Numbered from the stretch's first letter, positions 21,361 to 29,594 are shown. The stretch is DNA of 64,000 nt from Sphaerotilus natans (GCF_900156335.1 NZ_FTMZ01000003.1:1-64000), one strand, 5' to 3'. The notes: generated from the letters alone by a model not told the origin. A program made the numbers and translations.

Positions 21361-22611
21361 TCAGGCAGCCCGGCGCGCGCCCGAGGTGCCGACGGTGGTC
21401 GGCGTGCTGCGGGCACGGCCCCCCTTCTCGGCCCAGGTGCGGGTCCAGCGGATCTGCACGATGCGCAGCATCACCAGCATCGCCACCGCCAGCACCGCGA
21501 AGGCGACGAAGCCCCACAGGTAGGTGCCGCTGTGCTGCTTGGACAGGCCCATCGCGTTGGGGATGAAGCCGCCGCCCAGGGCGCCCACTTCACCGATCAT
21601 CGAGCCGGCCACCGCGGTGGTCAGCGGCCAGCGCAGCGGTACCAGCTGGAACAGCGCGCCGTTGCCCGCGCCCAGCGCGGCGAAGCACAGCATGAACAGC
21701 AGCGTGGTCACCGCCAGCGAGCTGCCGGCGAAGCCGCAGGCCACCAGCGAGATCGCCACCAGCACCAGCACGCCGCTGAGGGTGTTGATGCCGCCGACGC
21801 GGTCGGAAATGTAGCCGCCGACGACCCGCACGCCCGAGCCCATCACGGTGGCCAGCATCGTCAGCTGGCCGGCCTCGATCTTGGTGACCTTGAACTGGTC
21901 GTAGAAATAGGTCGGCAGGAAGCTGGCCAGACCGATGAAGCCGCCGAAGGTCACGACATAGATCAGGCTGAAGGACCAGCCGTCCTTTTCGAACAGACAG
22001 GAGATGTGCTCGCGGAAGGACTGGTGCTCGACATCGGGCGGCTCCTTCGCGGCGAACCACATCACCAGCATCGGCAGGATCATCGTGCAGGCCGCCAGGC
22101 CATAGACGGTCTGCCAGCCGAACTTCGCCGCCAGCGGGGGCGCGAACAGCACCGCCAGCACGGTGCCGGAGTTGCCCGCGCCGGCGATGCCCATCGCCAG
22201 GCCCTTGTACTTCGGCGGATACCAGCCCGAACCGAGCGACAGCGCCACGCCGAAGGAGGCGCCGGCGATGCCCAGCAGCACGCCCATGGCCAGCACCTCG
22301 TCGTAGGTGTCGACCATCGTGTAGCCGAAGGCCAGGGCGGCCACGATCAGGCTCATCTCGACCATGGCCGCGTTCTTGCGGCCGATGTACTGCGCCAGCA
22401 CGCCCAGCGGAAAGCGCATCAGCGCGCCGGCCAGGATCGGCACCGAGATCATGAAGCCCTTCTCGGCGGCGCTCAGGTTGAAGCTCTCGCTGATGAAGGG
22501 CGCCATCGCGCCGTTCAAAACCCAGATCGCAAAACAGAAGTCGAAGTACAGGAAGGAGGCCGCCAGGGTCGGCCAGTGGCCAGCCTTGGCGAAGGACTTG
22601 AAGTCGGACAT
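21361..22611 (-). CDS. nasA: NarK/NasA-type nitrate transporter (MFS)
   Basis: A 416-residue major facilitator with about 12 membrane helices. The nitrate-signature regions are AGAGNSGTVLAVLFAPPLA and GAGNGALFQLVPLRWP, both glycine-rich with the G-x-x-N pattern of nitrate/nitrite porters. It imports nitrate for the reductase encoded on the same strand beyond the kinase gene. The ATG at 22611 gives MSDFKSFAKAGHWPTLAASF, typical for the family; the longer open frame is leader. A 160-base leader with a sigma-54-type promoter and an ANTAR-type hairpin precedes it. Confidence 0.92.
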   Translation of the reverse strand: MSDFKSFAKAGHWPTLAASFLYFDFCFAIWVLNGAMAPFISESFNLSAAEKGFMISVPILAGALMRFPLGVLAQYIGRKNAAMVEMSLIVAALAFGYTMVDTYDEVLAMGVLLGIAGASFGVALSLGSGWYPPKYKGLAMGIAGAGNSGTVLAVLFAPPLAAKFGWQTVYGLAACTMILPMLVMWFAAKEPPDVEHQSFREHISCLFEKDGWSFSLIYVVTFGGFIGLASFLPTYFYDQFKVTKIEAGQLTMLATVMGSGVRVVGGYISDRVGGINTLSGVLVLVAISLVACGFAGSSLAVTTLLFMLCFAALGAGNGALFQLVPLRWPLTTAVAGSMIGEVGALGGGFIPNAMGLSKQHSGTYLWGFVAFAVLAVAMLVMLRIVQIRWTRTWAEKGGRARSTPTTVGTSGARRAA

Positions 22612-22711
22612 CGGAGTGGAGGGGGCGTGGGGGTGGGACGGCTCCGTCGCGGAAGGGGCCACAGCAGCCTGAGCGCGGAGGGTCGATGCGAGGTGCTCTG
22701 GCGGCACCATG

Positions 22712-22729
22712 CGGTCCGGCGGCGGACCG
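22712..22729 (-). promoter_or_regulatory. GC-rich leader hairpin before nasA
   Basis: Read on the minus strand, CGGTCCG-CCGC-CGGACCG forms a 7-bp stem with a 4-base loop, about 100 bases before the transporter start and downstream of the hexaloop hairpin. No T-run follows, so it is not a classical terminator alone. It may be part of an attenuator. Confidence 0.4.
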
Positions 22730-22751
22730 GGGCCGGCATGCGGCGCCGGCA

Positions 22752-22769
22752 GATCGCGGCTGTGCGATC
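22752..22769 (-). promoter_or_regulatory. Hexaloop hairpin, candidate ANTAR-protein RNA target
   Basis: On the minus strand GATCGC-ACAGCC-GCGATC forms a perfect 6-bp stem with a 6-base loop that has A at position 1 and G at position 4, the two bases known to be conserved in RNA loops bound by ANTAR antiterminators. It lies immediately after the expected start of transcription of nasA. ANTAR targets normally have two such hairpins; I find only one strict match. Confidence 0.5.
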
Positions 22770-22782
22770 GTGATGGGCCATC

Positions 22783-22799
22783 AAGCATCTTCCATGCCG
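22783..22799 (-). promoter_or_regulatory. Candidate sigma-54 promoter of nasA
   Basis: The minus strand reads CGGCATGGAAGATGCTT: GG and GC separated by exactly ten bases, with GGCA and TGCT matching most of TGGCAC-N5-TTGCW. Transcription would start near 22773, directly before the hexaloop hairpin. Sigma-54/NtrC control is usual for nitrate assimilation operons. Confidence 0.5.
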
Positions 22800-22870
22800 G
22801 CACCCGGACAGTGCATGCCTGGCGTGGTGCGTGCTTAGTCTTCCGTCACAACAATGATGACCCCCTCCTG

Positions 22871-22888
22871 GTTCAAGACGTTCAAGAC
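22871..22888 (+). repeat. Tandem 9-bp direct repeat abutting the regulator start codon
   Basis: GTTCAAGAC occurs twice in immediate succession and ends directly at the ATG of the ANTAR regulator, filling the place where a Shine-Dalgarno sequence would be expected. No AGGAG-like motif is present. Confidence 0.6.
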
Positions 22889-24163
22889 ATGCTGAAGATC
22901 CTTGCCGTGGCTCCGGCGCAGCCCGATGCGCCGACCCTCGTGACCGACCTGGAGTCCAACGGACTGCAGGTCTGTGCCCGCTGCACATGCGCCGCCATGG
23001 TGCGTGAGGCGGTGCGTCATGCACCAGACATGGTCATCGTCTGGGATCCGCACCCCGGCGAGGAGCTGTTCGAGGCGGCGCGGCTGCTCGAGTCGGCCGC
23101 GCCCGCGCCGGTGCTGGTCTTCACCAGCGACGTGCGCGCCGAGACGATGGAGACCGCGATCGCCTCGGGCATCGACGGCTGGGTGGTCAACGGCTATGCG
23201 GCCGGGCGGCTGCGGCCGCTGATCCAGTTCACCAGCGCGCGCCACCGCCAGATGCGCCAGATGCGCGAGGAGCTCGGCGACCTGAAGCGCCGGCTCGAGG
23301 AGCGCAAGCTGGTCGACCGTGCCAAGGGCATCCTGATGAGCGCGCGCCAGATCAGCGAGGACGAGGCCTTCCGGCTGCTGCGCTCGGCCTCGATGCACGC
23401 GAAGCTGCGCATCGGCCAGGTCTCGCAGCAGGTGATCGACTCGGCGCACTATGCCGAGGCGATCAACCGCGCCGGCCGGCTGCGCATGCTGTCGCAGCGC
23501 ATCGTCAAGCTCTACGCGCTTGCCGCGGCCGGCGTCGAGGCGGCGGGATCGCGCGCGCTGCTGGCCGATTCGGTCACCCAGGTCGAGCAGAGCCTGTCAG
23601 TGCTGGCGCGCACCCTGTCGCAGCCGACCTTCGGCGATCTGCTCGGCGCGGTGCAGGGCACCTGGGCGACGGTGCAGGCCGGGCTGGGCGGCCTGCCGGT
23701 GAGCTCGCGCACGGGGGTGCTCGACCAGGAGGCCGAGCGGCTGCTGGAGCTGTCGGACCGGCTGACCCAGGCGCTGGAGAATGCCGGGCTGACGCCGTCG
23801 CTGCATGTCATCAATGTCTCGGGGCGTCAGCGCATGCTGGTGCAGCGCCTGGCCAAGCTGGCGCTGCTGCGCAGCGGCCCGGCGATCGCGCCTGCAGAGC
23901 CGCTGCCGGTCGATCTGGCGCCCACCGCCGAGGCCTTCGAGCGCGGCCTGGCCTATCTGCACGAGATTCCGCTGTCGACGCCGCTGATCCGCGAGGGCCT
24001 GGCCCGCGCCGAGGCGACCTGGCGCGACATGCTCGCCGCGGTGCGTGCCGGCGCGCAGCAGGGCGCGCGCATCACGCTGGCGGCCAGCAGCGAGTCGCTG
24101 CTGGAGCTGTTCGACGCGCTGACCCGCGAGTACGAGCAGAGCATGCAGATGCTGATGGGGTGA
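22889..24163 (+). CDS. Receiver-ANTAR regulator fused to two NarX-like nitrate-sensing (PilJ-type) domains
   Basis: A 424-residue soluble protein. Residues 1-120 are a receiver-like domain: an aspartate is present in VIVWDPHPG, but the lysine normally in VxKP is replaced (GWVVNGY), so it is probably a pseudo-receiver. Residues 122-188 are an ANTAR RNA-binding domain (KLVDRAKGILMSARQISEDEAFRLLRSASM). INRAGRLRMLSQRIVKLY (about 190) and INVSGRQRMLVQRLAKLA (about 307) resemble the nitrate-binding P-box of NarX and mark two tandem PilJ/NarX-type helical domains. By analogy with NasR it should bind nitrate and prevent termination in nas leaders. It is divergent from the transporter. Confidence 0.88.
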   Translation: MLKILAVAPAQPDAPTLVTDLESNGLQVCARCTCAAMVREAVRHAPDMVIVWDPHPGEELFEAARLLESAAPAPVLVFTSDVRAETMETAIASGIDGWVVNGYAAGRLRPLIQFTSARHRQMRQMREELGDLKRRLEERKLVDRAKGILMSARQISEDEAFRLLRSASMHAKLRIGQVSQQVIDSAHYAEAINRAGRLRMLSQRIVKLYALAAAGVEAAGSRALLADSVTQVEQSLSVLARTLSQPTFGDLLGAVQGTWATVQAGLGGLPVSSRTGVLDQEAERLLELSDRLTQALENAGLTPSLHVINVSGRQRMLVQRLAKLALLRSGPAIAPAEPLPVDLAPTAEAFERGLAYLHEIPLSTPLIREGLARAEATWRDMLAAVRAGAQQGARITLAASSESLLELFDALTREYEQSMQMLMG

Positions 24164-24195
24164 TGGGTTGATGGTGATGCCGGTGAGGCTTCACG

Positions 24196-24223
24196 GCCGG
24201 CGCTGATCCGCGTCAGCGTCGGC
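24196..24223 (+). other. Long hairpin between the ANTAR regulator and the GGDEF-like gene
   Basis: GCCGGCGCTGA pairs with TCAGCGTCGGC (11 bp, one G-T pair) around the 6-base loop TCCGCG. No T-run follows. The loop has G at position 4 but T, not A, at position 1, so it is only a partial match to an ANTAR target; it could be a terminator without a strong tail. Confidence 0.4.
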
Positions 24224-24249
24224 TGGGATGCGCTGCTTATCATCTTCGG

Positions 24250-25233
24250 ATGAGCATTTCCGCGCTGTCCGACCTCTCCGATGCCGTCGTGGCTCCCGTC
24301 GCACTGAACGAGGGCCTTCTCGATCTGCTGCTGATCGACGGCGCGATGGCCACCCTGAAGCGGGCCGCGGACGGCCGCCATGTCTGGGCCAGTCCCTCCT
24401 GGCAGGACTGGGTCGGCGGCGAGGCGCCGCTGCCGCAGCCGGTGGCCAACGCGATCCAGGCGGCCGATGTCCGCGCGCTGGCCAGCGGGCAGCCGATGTC
24501 GGTCGATGACCATGTGTTCGAGCGCGCCGGCGGGCGGCGGGTCGAGCTGCGTGCGGTGCGCCGGGTGCTGCACGGCCTGGCCGGCGAGCCGCTGCTGCTG
24601 ACGCTGTGGCGCGACGTGACCGCGCTGCGGCGCGAGTCGCTGCAGCTGCAGCAGGCGCTGGGTCAGATCGAGCGGCTGCAGCAGGCCATCGAGGCGATGC
24701 GCCGGCAGCATGAGCAGGGCCTGGATCGGCCGGGCGAGCTGTTCCGGCGCGAGCATTTCGAGGAGCACCTGCGCCGCGAGGCCGCGCTGTCGCAGCGCGA
24801 GCACCGCGAGTTCGCGCTGGTGCTGCTGGCGATCGACCGCATCGAGGCGATGCGCCAGAGCCACGGCGAGGCGGCGGTGCAGCGCATCGTCGAGATGATG
24901 GGCCACCTGATGCGCACCAACACCCGCGCGATGGATGTGCTGTCCCAGCTCGGGGAGGGCCGCTTCGCGATCCTGCTGTCCGGCGTCGGCCTGGCGACCG
25001 CCCATGCGCGGATGGAGCATCTGCGCCGCGCCTGCGCCACCCAGGTGGTGGTGCAGGATGGCCGCAGCCTGGGCTTCGAGATCTCGATCGGCATCGCCAG
25101 CTTCCCGCACACCGCCGCGACGCTGGCCGAACTCAGCCAGGCCGCGGTGCGGGCGCTGACCGATGCGCGGCTGCGCGGGGGCAACCGCATCGCGCTGGCC
25201 TCGATCCGGCTGCCCGAGGCCTCGGGGGTCTGA
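24250..25233 (+). CDS. PAS-like/degenerate GGDEF protein
   Basis: A 327-residue soluble protein. The N-terminal part (to about 125) looks like a PAS-type sensor ending in LTLWRDVTALRRE. A coiled coil (QLQQALGQIERLQQAIEAMRRQ) leads into a GGDEF-fold domain (LLAIDRIEAMRQSHGEAAVQ; ISIGIASFP; GGNRIAL). The signature is GEGRF instead of GGDEF, so cyclase activity is unlikely; it may bind GTP or c-di-GMP, or act as a partner. It follows the ANTAR regulator by 86 bases on the same strand and may share its control. Confidence 0.78.
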   Translation: MSISALSDLSDAVVAPVALNEGLLDLLLIDGAMATLKRAADGRHVWASPSWQDWVGGEAPLPQPVANAIQAADVRALASGQPMSVDDHVFERAGGRRVELRAVRRVLHGLAGEPLLLTLWRDVTALRRESLQLQQALGQIERLQQAIEAMRRQHEQGLDRPGELFRREHFEEHLRREAALSQREHREFALVLLAIDRIEAMRQSHGEAAVQRIVEMMGHLMRTNTRAMDVLSQLGEGRFAILLSGVGLATAHARMEHLRRACATQVVVQDGRSLGFEISIGIASFPHTAATLAELSQAAVRALTDARLRGGNRIALASIRLPEASGV

Positions 25234-25240
25234 GCGAGGA

Positions 25241-27826
25241 TCAGTCGGTCGCGGCCTGGCGCAGCGTCTCGCTGACCGGCCGCTGCAGCACGCCGCGCAG
25301 GCTCCACCAGCCCGCCAGCGCGGCCATCAGCGCCCCGGCTGCGGTGCCGGCCAGCGGCACCCAGGGCGAGGGCGTCCAGGCGAAGCCGAACACCTGGCGC
25401 GCCAGCGCCCAGCTCACCGCCACCGCCGCCACGGCCGCCAGCAGCCCCGCCAGCGCGCCCAGGCCGAGCAGCTCGGTGCGCTGCACATGGCGCAGCAGCG
25501 CGCTGCCGGCACCCATCGCGCGCAGCAGCGCGAACTCCCGGGCGCGTGATTCGCGGGTGGCGCTGACGGCGGCGAACAGCACCAGCAGGCCGGCCGCCAG
25601 CGTGAAGCCGAACAGGAACTCGACCGCGCGGATCACCTGATCCAGCACCTTCTGCACCTGCGCGATCTGCTGCGACACATCGACCACGGTCAGGTTGGGA
25701 TAGTCGCGCGCCAGCTGGGCGTCGAATCCGGCCTGCGCAGGCGCCCGCAGCGCCGAGATGTAGGTCGCCGGCAGCTCCGGCATGGCCGCGCGCGGGAACA
25801 TCACGAAGAAGTTGACCCGCATCGAGCCCCAGTCGACCCGGCGCAGGCTGGTGATGCGGCCCTCCACCACCGTGCCGGCGATGTCGAAGCCCATGCGGTC
25901 GCCCAGCTTCAGGCCGAGCGTGCGCGCCAGGCCTTCCTCGACGCTCAGCCCGTCGGCCTCGTCGGCCTGCCAGCGCCCGCCCGCCAGCGTGTTGTGCGTC
26001 GGCAGCGTCGCGGCATGGCTGAGGTTGAACTCGCGCTCGACCAGGCGCTGCGCCCGGTCGTCGGAGAAGCTGGCCGGGCTGACCGCCCGGCCGTTGATCG
26101 TGGTCAGCCGGCCGCGGATCATCGGGTACCAGTCGTAGCCGCTGACGCCGGCCTGCTCGACCGTGCGGCGGAAGTCCGTGGCCTGGTCGGGCTGGATGTT
26201 GATGATGAAGCGATTTGGCGCATTGGCCGGCGTGGCGGCGCGCCAGCTGTCGACCAGATCGGTGCGCATCAGCACCAGGACCATCAGGGCCATCAGGCCG
26301 ATGGCCAGCGCGCTGACCTGCAGCACCGCCAGCGCCGGGCGGGCGCCGATCTGGCGGGTGGCCAGCGCCAGCCAGCGCGGCGCGCCGACCTCCGGCACCG
26401 CGCGGCGCAGCAGGCGTACCGCCAGCCAGGCCACGCCGGCGAAGAGGGCCCAGGCCGCCGCGAAGCCGCCGACCGCGATCGCACCGAGCTTGGCGTCGTC
26501 GGCCACCGACATCAGCAGCGCGGCGTAGCCGGCCAGCCCGGCGCCGAGCACGCCCAGCGAGGTCGGCCGCAGTCCGCCCAGATCGCGGCGCAGCACCCGC
26601 AGCGGCGGCACGCGCGCGAGCTGCAGCACCGGCGGCAGCCCGAAGGCCGCCAGCAGCACCAGGCCGGTGCCCAGGCCGAACAGGCCCGGGCGCAGGCTGG
26701 GCGCGGGCAGGTCGCTCTCGACCAGTCCGGCCAGCAGCCGCACGAAGACCTCATGCACCGCCAGGCCCAGCAGCACGCCCAGCACGCTGGCGGCCAGGCC
26801 GACCATCAGCAGCTCCAGCGCATAGATGGCGGCGATGCGCCGCTGCGACAGGCCCAGCACCCGCATCAGTGCGCAGGCGTCCAGGTGACGCGCCGCGAAG
26901 CCGCGCGCGGCGATGCCGACCGCCACCGCCGCCAGCAGCGCCGCCAGCACCGCCACCAGCTGCAGGAACTGGCTGGCCCGGTCCAGCGCCTGGCGCATTT
27001 CCGGGCGGGCGTTCTCGATCGACTCGATGCGCACGCCGCGCAGCCGGCCCGCCTCGATCGCGGTCTCGGACCAGGCGACGAAGCCGCGCACCGCAGTCTG
27101 GCGTCGCTCGCCATCGGGCGCGGCCACCGCCAGGCGCCAGCTCACCCGGCTGGCGGGCTGGATCAGGCCCGTCGAGTCCAGATCGGCTTCGGCCATCAGC
27201 ACCCGGGGCGCGAAGCTGACGAAGCCGGCATCGCGGTCTGGCTCGGCGCGCAGCAGCGCGCCGATGCGCAGGCCGCGCTCGCCCAGCATCAGCGTGTCGC
27301 CGACCGTCAGCCCCAGGCTGTCGAGCACCGCGGCCTCGACCCAGACCTCGCCGGCCTGCGGGCCCTGGCGGCGGATCTCGGTCGGACCTTCGGCGCGCAG
27401 CGCCACCTGCAGCTCGCCGCGCAGCGGATAGGTGCTGGCCACCGCCTTGACCGAGACCAGCCGGATCGCGCCGCCGCGCTCGTCGGGCGCGCGCGCCATG
27501 CTGGGGAAGCGGGCGCTGGTGGCGCGCTGCAGGCCCATGCGCCGTGCGGTGTCGTCGAAGGTCGCCGGCAGGGGCTGGTCGCTGGCGATGACCGCGTCAC
27601 CCCCGAGCATCGTCAGCGCGTCGCGCGACAGTCCGGCCGCCAGCCGGTCGGCGAAGAAGCCGACCGCGCACAGCGCCGCCACCGCCAGCGCGACAGCCAC
27701 CAGCATCAGCCGCAGCTCGCCGGCGCGGAAGTCGCGCAGCAGCTGGCGCCAGGCCAGGGTGGTGACCGCCGGCGGGCGGGGAGGGGGGACGGTCGCGGGG
27801 CGGGCGGGCAGGGCAGTGGCGCTCAT
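25241..27826 (-). CDS. FtsX/YbbP-type ABC transporter permease
   Basis: An 861-residue membrane protein with the YbbP layout: an N-terminal helix (LRLMLVAVALAVAALCAVGFF), a large periplasmic MacB-like domain, then FtsX core helices (near residues 255-430), a second periplasmic domain and a final FtsX core (VEFLFGFTLAAGLLVLFAAVSATRESRAREFALLRAMGAG). Such permeases release lipoproteins or other envelope molecules with an ATPase of the YbbA/LolD family. The partner ATPase, usually adjacent, is not next to it here. The start at 27826 follows a likely ribosome site; the frame stays open upstream without plausible residues. Confidence 0.85.
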   Translation of the reverse strand: MSATALPARPATVPPPRPPAVTTLAWRQLLRDFRAGELRLMLVAVALAVAALCAVGFFADRLAAGLSRDALTMLGGDAVIASDQPLPATFDDTARRMGLQRATSARFPSMARAPDERGGAIRLVSVKAVASTYPLRGELQVALRAEGPTEIRRQGPQAGEVWVEAAVLDSLGLTVGDTLMLGERGLRIGALLRAEPDRDAGFVSFAPRVLMAEADLDSTGLIQPASRVSWRLAVAAPDGERRQTAVRGFVAWSETAIEAGRLRGVRIESIENARPEMRQALDRASQFLQLVAVLAALLAAVAVGIAARGFAARHLDACALMRVLGLSQRRIAAIYALELLMVGLAASVLGVLLGLAVHEVFVRLLAGLVESDLPAPSLRPGLFGLGTGLVLLAAFGLPPVLQLARVPPLRVLRRDLGGLRPTSLGVLGAGLAGYAALLMSVADDAKLGAIAVGGFAAAWALFAGVAWLAVRLLRRAVPEVGAPRWLALATRQIGARPALAVLQVSALAIGLMALMVLVLMRTDLVDSWRAATPANAPNRFIINIQPDQATDFRRTVEQAGVSGYDWYPMIRGRLTTINGRAVSPASFSDDRAQRLVEREFNLSHAATLPTHNTLAGGRWQADEADGLSVEEGLARTLGLKLGDRMGFDIAGTVVEGRITSLRRVDWGSMRVNFFVMFPRAAMPELPATYISALRAPAQAGFDAQLARDYPNLTVVDVSQQIAQVQKVLDQVIRAVEFLFGFTLAAGLLVLFAAVSATRESRAREFALLRAMGAGSALLRHVQRTELLGLGALAGLLAAVAAVAVSWALARQVFGFAWTPSPWVPLAGTAAGALMAALAGWWSLRGVLQRPVSETLRQAATD

Positions 27827-27926
27827 GGTGCTCCGGACCTTACACCAGGGTTCGAGCCGCTTCAGAACGCAGCGTGCAAAGTCGCAGAACATCACGGGGT
27901 GCCGGCCATGCTGCAATGGATTCACC

Positions 27927-28763
27927 ATGAACACCTCGCTGCCCACCCTCTATCTGTCCCACGGCTCCCCGATGATCGCGATCGAGGATTCGCCGGCGGC
28001 CCGCTTCCTCGACCGGCTTGGCCCGGTGATCGAGCGCACCTTCGGCCGGCCGCGGGCGGCACTGGTGGTGTCGCCGCATTCCTCGACCCGCCAGCCGATG
28101 GTGCTGGCCGGTGCGCGCCATCCGGCGATTCACGACTTCGGCGGCTTTCCGGCCGAGCTGTACGCGCAGCGCTATGACGCGAAGGGCGCGCCGGCTCTGG
28201 CGCTTCAGGCCTCCCGGCTGCTGGCCGCGGCCGGCATCGAGGCGCCGGCGGTCGAGGCCGAAGGTCTCGATCACGGCATCTGGACGGTGATGAAGCGCGC
28301 CTGGCCGGGCGCCGAGGTGCCGGTGGTCCCGCTGACGCTGGTGCCGACGGCCTCGCCGGCGCAGCAATGGGCGATCGGCGCGGCGCTGGCGCCGCTGGCC
28401 GCCGAGGGCGTGCTGGTGATCGGCAGCGGCGCGATGACGCACAACCTGCGCCGCTTCTTCGGCCTGCGCGGTGCGGTCGATCCGGCTGCCGCCGATGTCG
28501 TCGCCTTCCAGGACTGGGTCCGTGACCGCGCCGCCGTGCGCGACTGGCCGGCGCTGTTCGACTACCGCCGCCAGGCGCCCGAGGCCGCACAGCAGCATCC
28601 GACCGACGAGCACTGGCTGCCTTTCTATGTCGCGGCCGGGGCCGGCGGCGACACGCCGGGCGTGCGCATCCACGACAGCGTCGATGCCGGCGTGCTGGCG
28701 ATGGACGGCTACGCCTTCGGCCCGCAGGCCGAGCGGCTGAAGCAGGCGCTGCAGGCCGCCTGA
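27927..28763 (+). CDS. LigB/DODA-type extradiol dioxygenase (YgiD-like)
   Basis: A 278-residue class III extradiol dioxygenase. The metal ligands are seen in YLSHGSPM (His 12 region), SPHSSTRQ and GLDHGIWT; DEHWLPFYVAAGA is the conserved C-terminal catalytic histidine region. E. coli YgiD is a zinc enzyme that opens the ring of L-DOPA. The natural substrate here is unknown. It is divergent from the FtsX-type permease and stands alone. Confidence 0.88.
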   Translation: MNTSLPTLYLSHGSPMIAIEDSPAARFLDRLGPVIERTFGRPRAALVVSPHSSTRQPMVLAGARHPAIHDFGGFPAELYAQRYDAKGAPALALQASRLLAAAGIEAPAVEAEGLDHGIWTVMKRAWPGAEVPVVPLTLVPTASPAQQWAIGAALAPLAAEGVLVIGSGAMTHNLRRFFGLRGAVDPAAADVVAFQDWVRDRAAVRDWPALFDYRRQAPEAAQQHPTDEHWLPFYVAAGAGGDTPGVRIHDSVDAGVLAMDGYAFGPQAERLKQALQAA

Positions 28764-28792
28764 GCGACGCTTCCGGCCCGGCCCCGACGCGA

Positions 28793-29560
28793 TCAGGCCG
28801 GATTGTCCAGATCGATGAAGCGGTGCTGCAGGCCGAACTCGGCCGCGAGCCGCTCGCCCAGCGCGCGCGCGCCGTAGCGCTCGGTGGCGTGGTGGCCGCA
28901 GGCGAGAAAGGCGCAGCCCGTCTCGCGCGCGATGTGCGCCTGCGGCTCGGAGATCTCGCCGGTCAGGTAGACATCGGCGCCGGCGGCGATCGCCGCCTCG
29001 AAGTAGCCCTGGGCGCCGCCGGTGCACCAGGCCACCCGCCGCACCGGCCGGCCGTCGCCGGGCGCGACCACAGGCGCGCGGCCCAGCGTGGCCTGTACGC
29101 GCGCCGTCAGGTCCGCGAGCGCGCAGGGGCCGCCCGCCGGCGCGCCGATCAGCCCGAGCGCCTTGTCGCCGAAGCTGCCCTCCACCGTCAGGCCCAGCTC
29201 GGCGCCCAGCCGGGCGTTGTTGCCGACCTCCGGGTGCGCGTCCAGCGGCAGGTGGTAGGCGTAGAGGCTGATGTCGTGCGCGAGCAGCGCAGCCAGCCGG
29301 CGCTTCATCCAGCCGGTGACCCGGCCGTCCTGGCCGCGCCAGAACAGGCCGTGGTGCACGACGATCGCGTCGGCGCCCTCGGCTGCGGCGGCCTCGATCA
29401 GCGCCAGGCTGGCGGTCACGCCGCTGACGACGCGCCGCACCCGGCGCCGGCCCTCGACCTGCAGGCCGTTGGGACCATAATCCGAAAATCGACCGCTTTC
29501 GAGCAGTCGGTCCATCCAGCCTGCCAGCGCATCGCGGTCCGCGCCGGCGTCGTCGGTCAT
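28793..29560 (-). CDS. Nif3-like dinuclear metal centre protein
   Basis: A 255-residue YbgI/Nif3 family protein. Metal-binding motifs are VVHHGLFWR, YAYHLPLDAHPEVGNN and ACGHHATERYG. A hexameric ring protein with two metal ions per subunit; its biochemical role is unsettled (GTP cyclohydrolase-like activities have been reported). Start at 29560; an in-frame ATG at 29596 would overlap the divergent protease start, so I prefer the shorter form. No strong ribosome site. Confidence 0.85.
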   Translation of the reverse strand: MTDDAGADRDALAGWMDRLLESGRFSDYGPNGLQVEGRRRVRRVVSGVTASLALIEAAAAEGADAIVVHHGLFWRGQDGRVTGWMKRRLAALLAHDISLYAYHLPLDAHPEVGNNARLGAELGLTVEGSFGDKALGLIGAPAGGPCALADLTARVQATLGRAPVVAPGDGRPVRRVAWCTGGAQGYFEAAIAAGADVYLTGEISEPQAHIARETGCAFLACGHHATERYGARALGERLAAEFGLQHRFIDLDNPA

Positions 29561-29594
29561 CAGGTTCTCAGCCAATTCTCTCTCCGGTTCTTCC

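Noticed and set aside
22609-22800. A second strict A1/G4 hexaloop in the nasA leader
   Set aside because: Candidates such as GGTGC-N7-GCACC have 7-base loops or lack the conserved bases.
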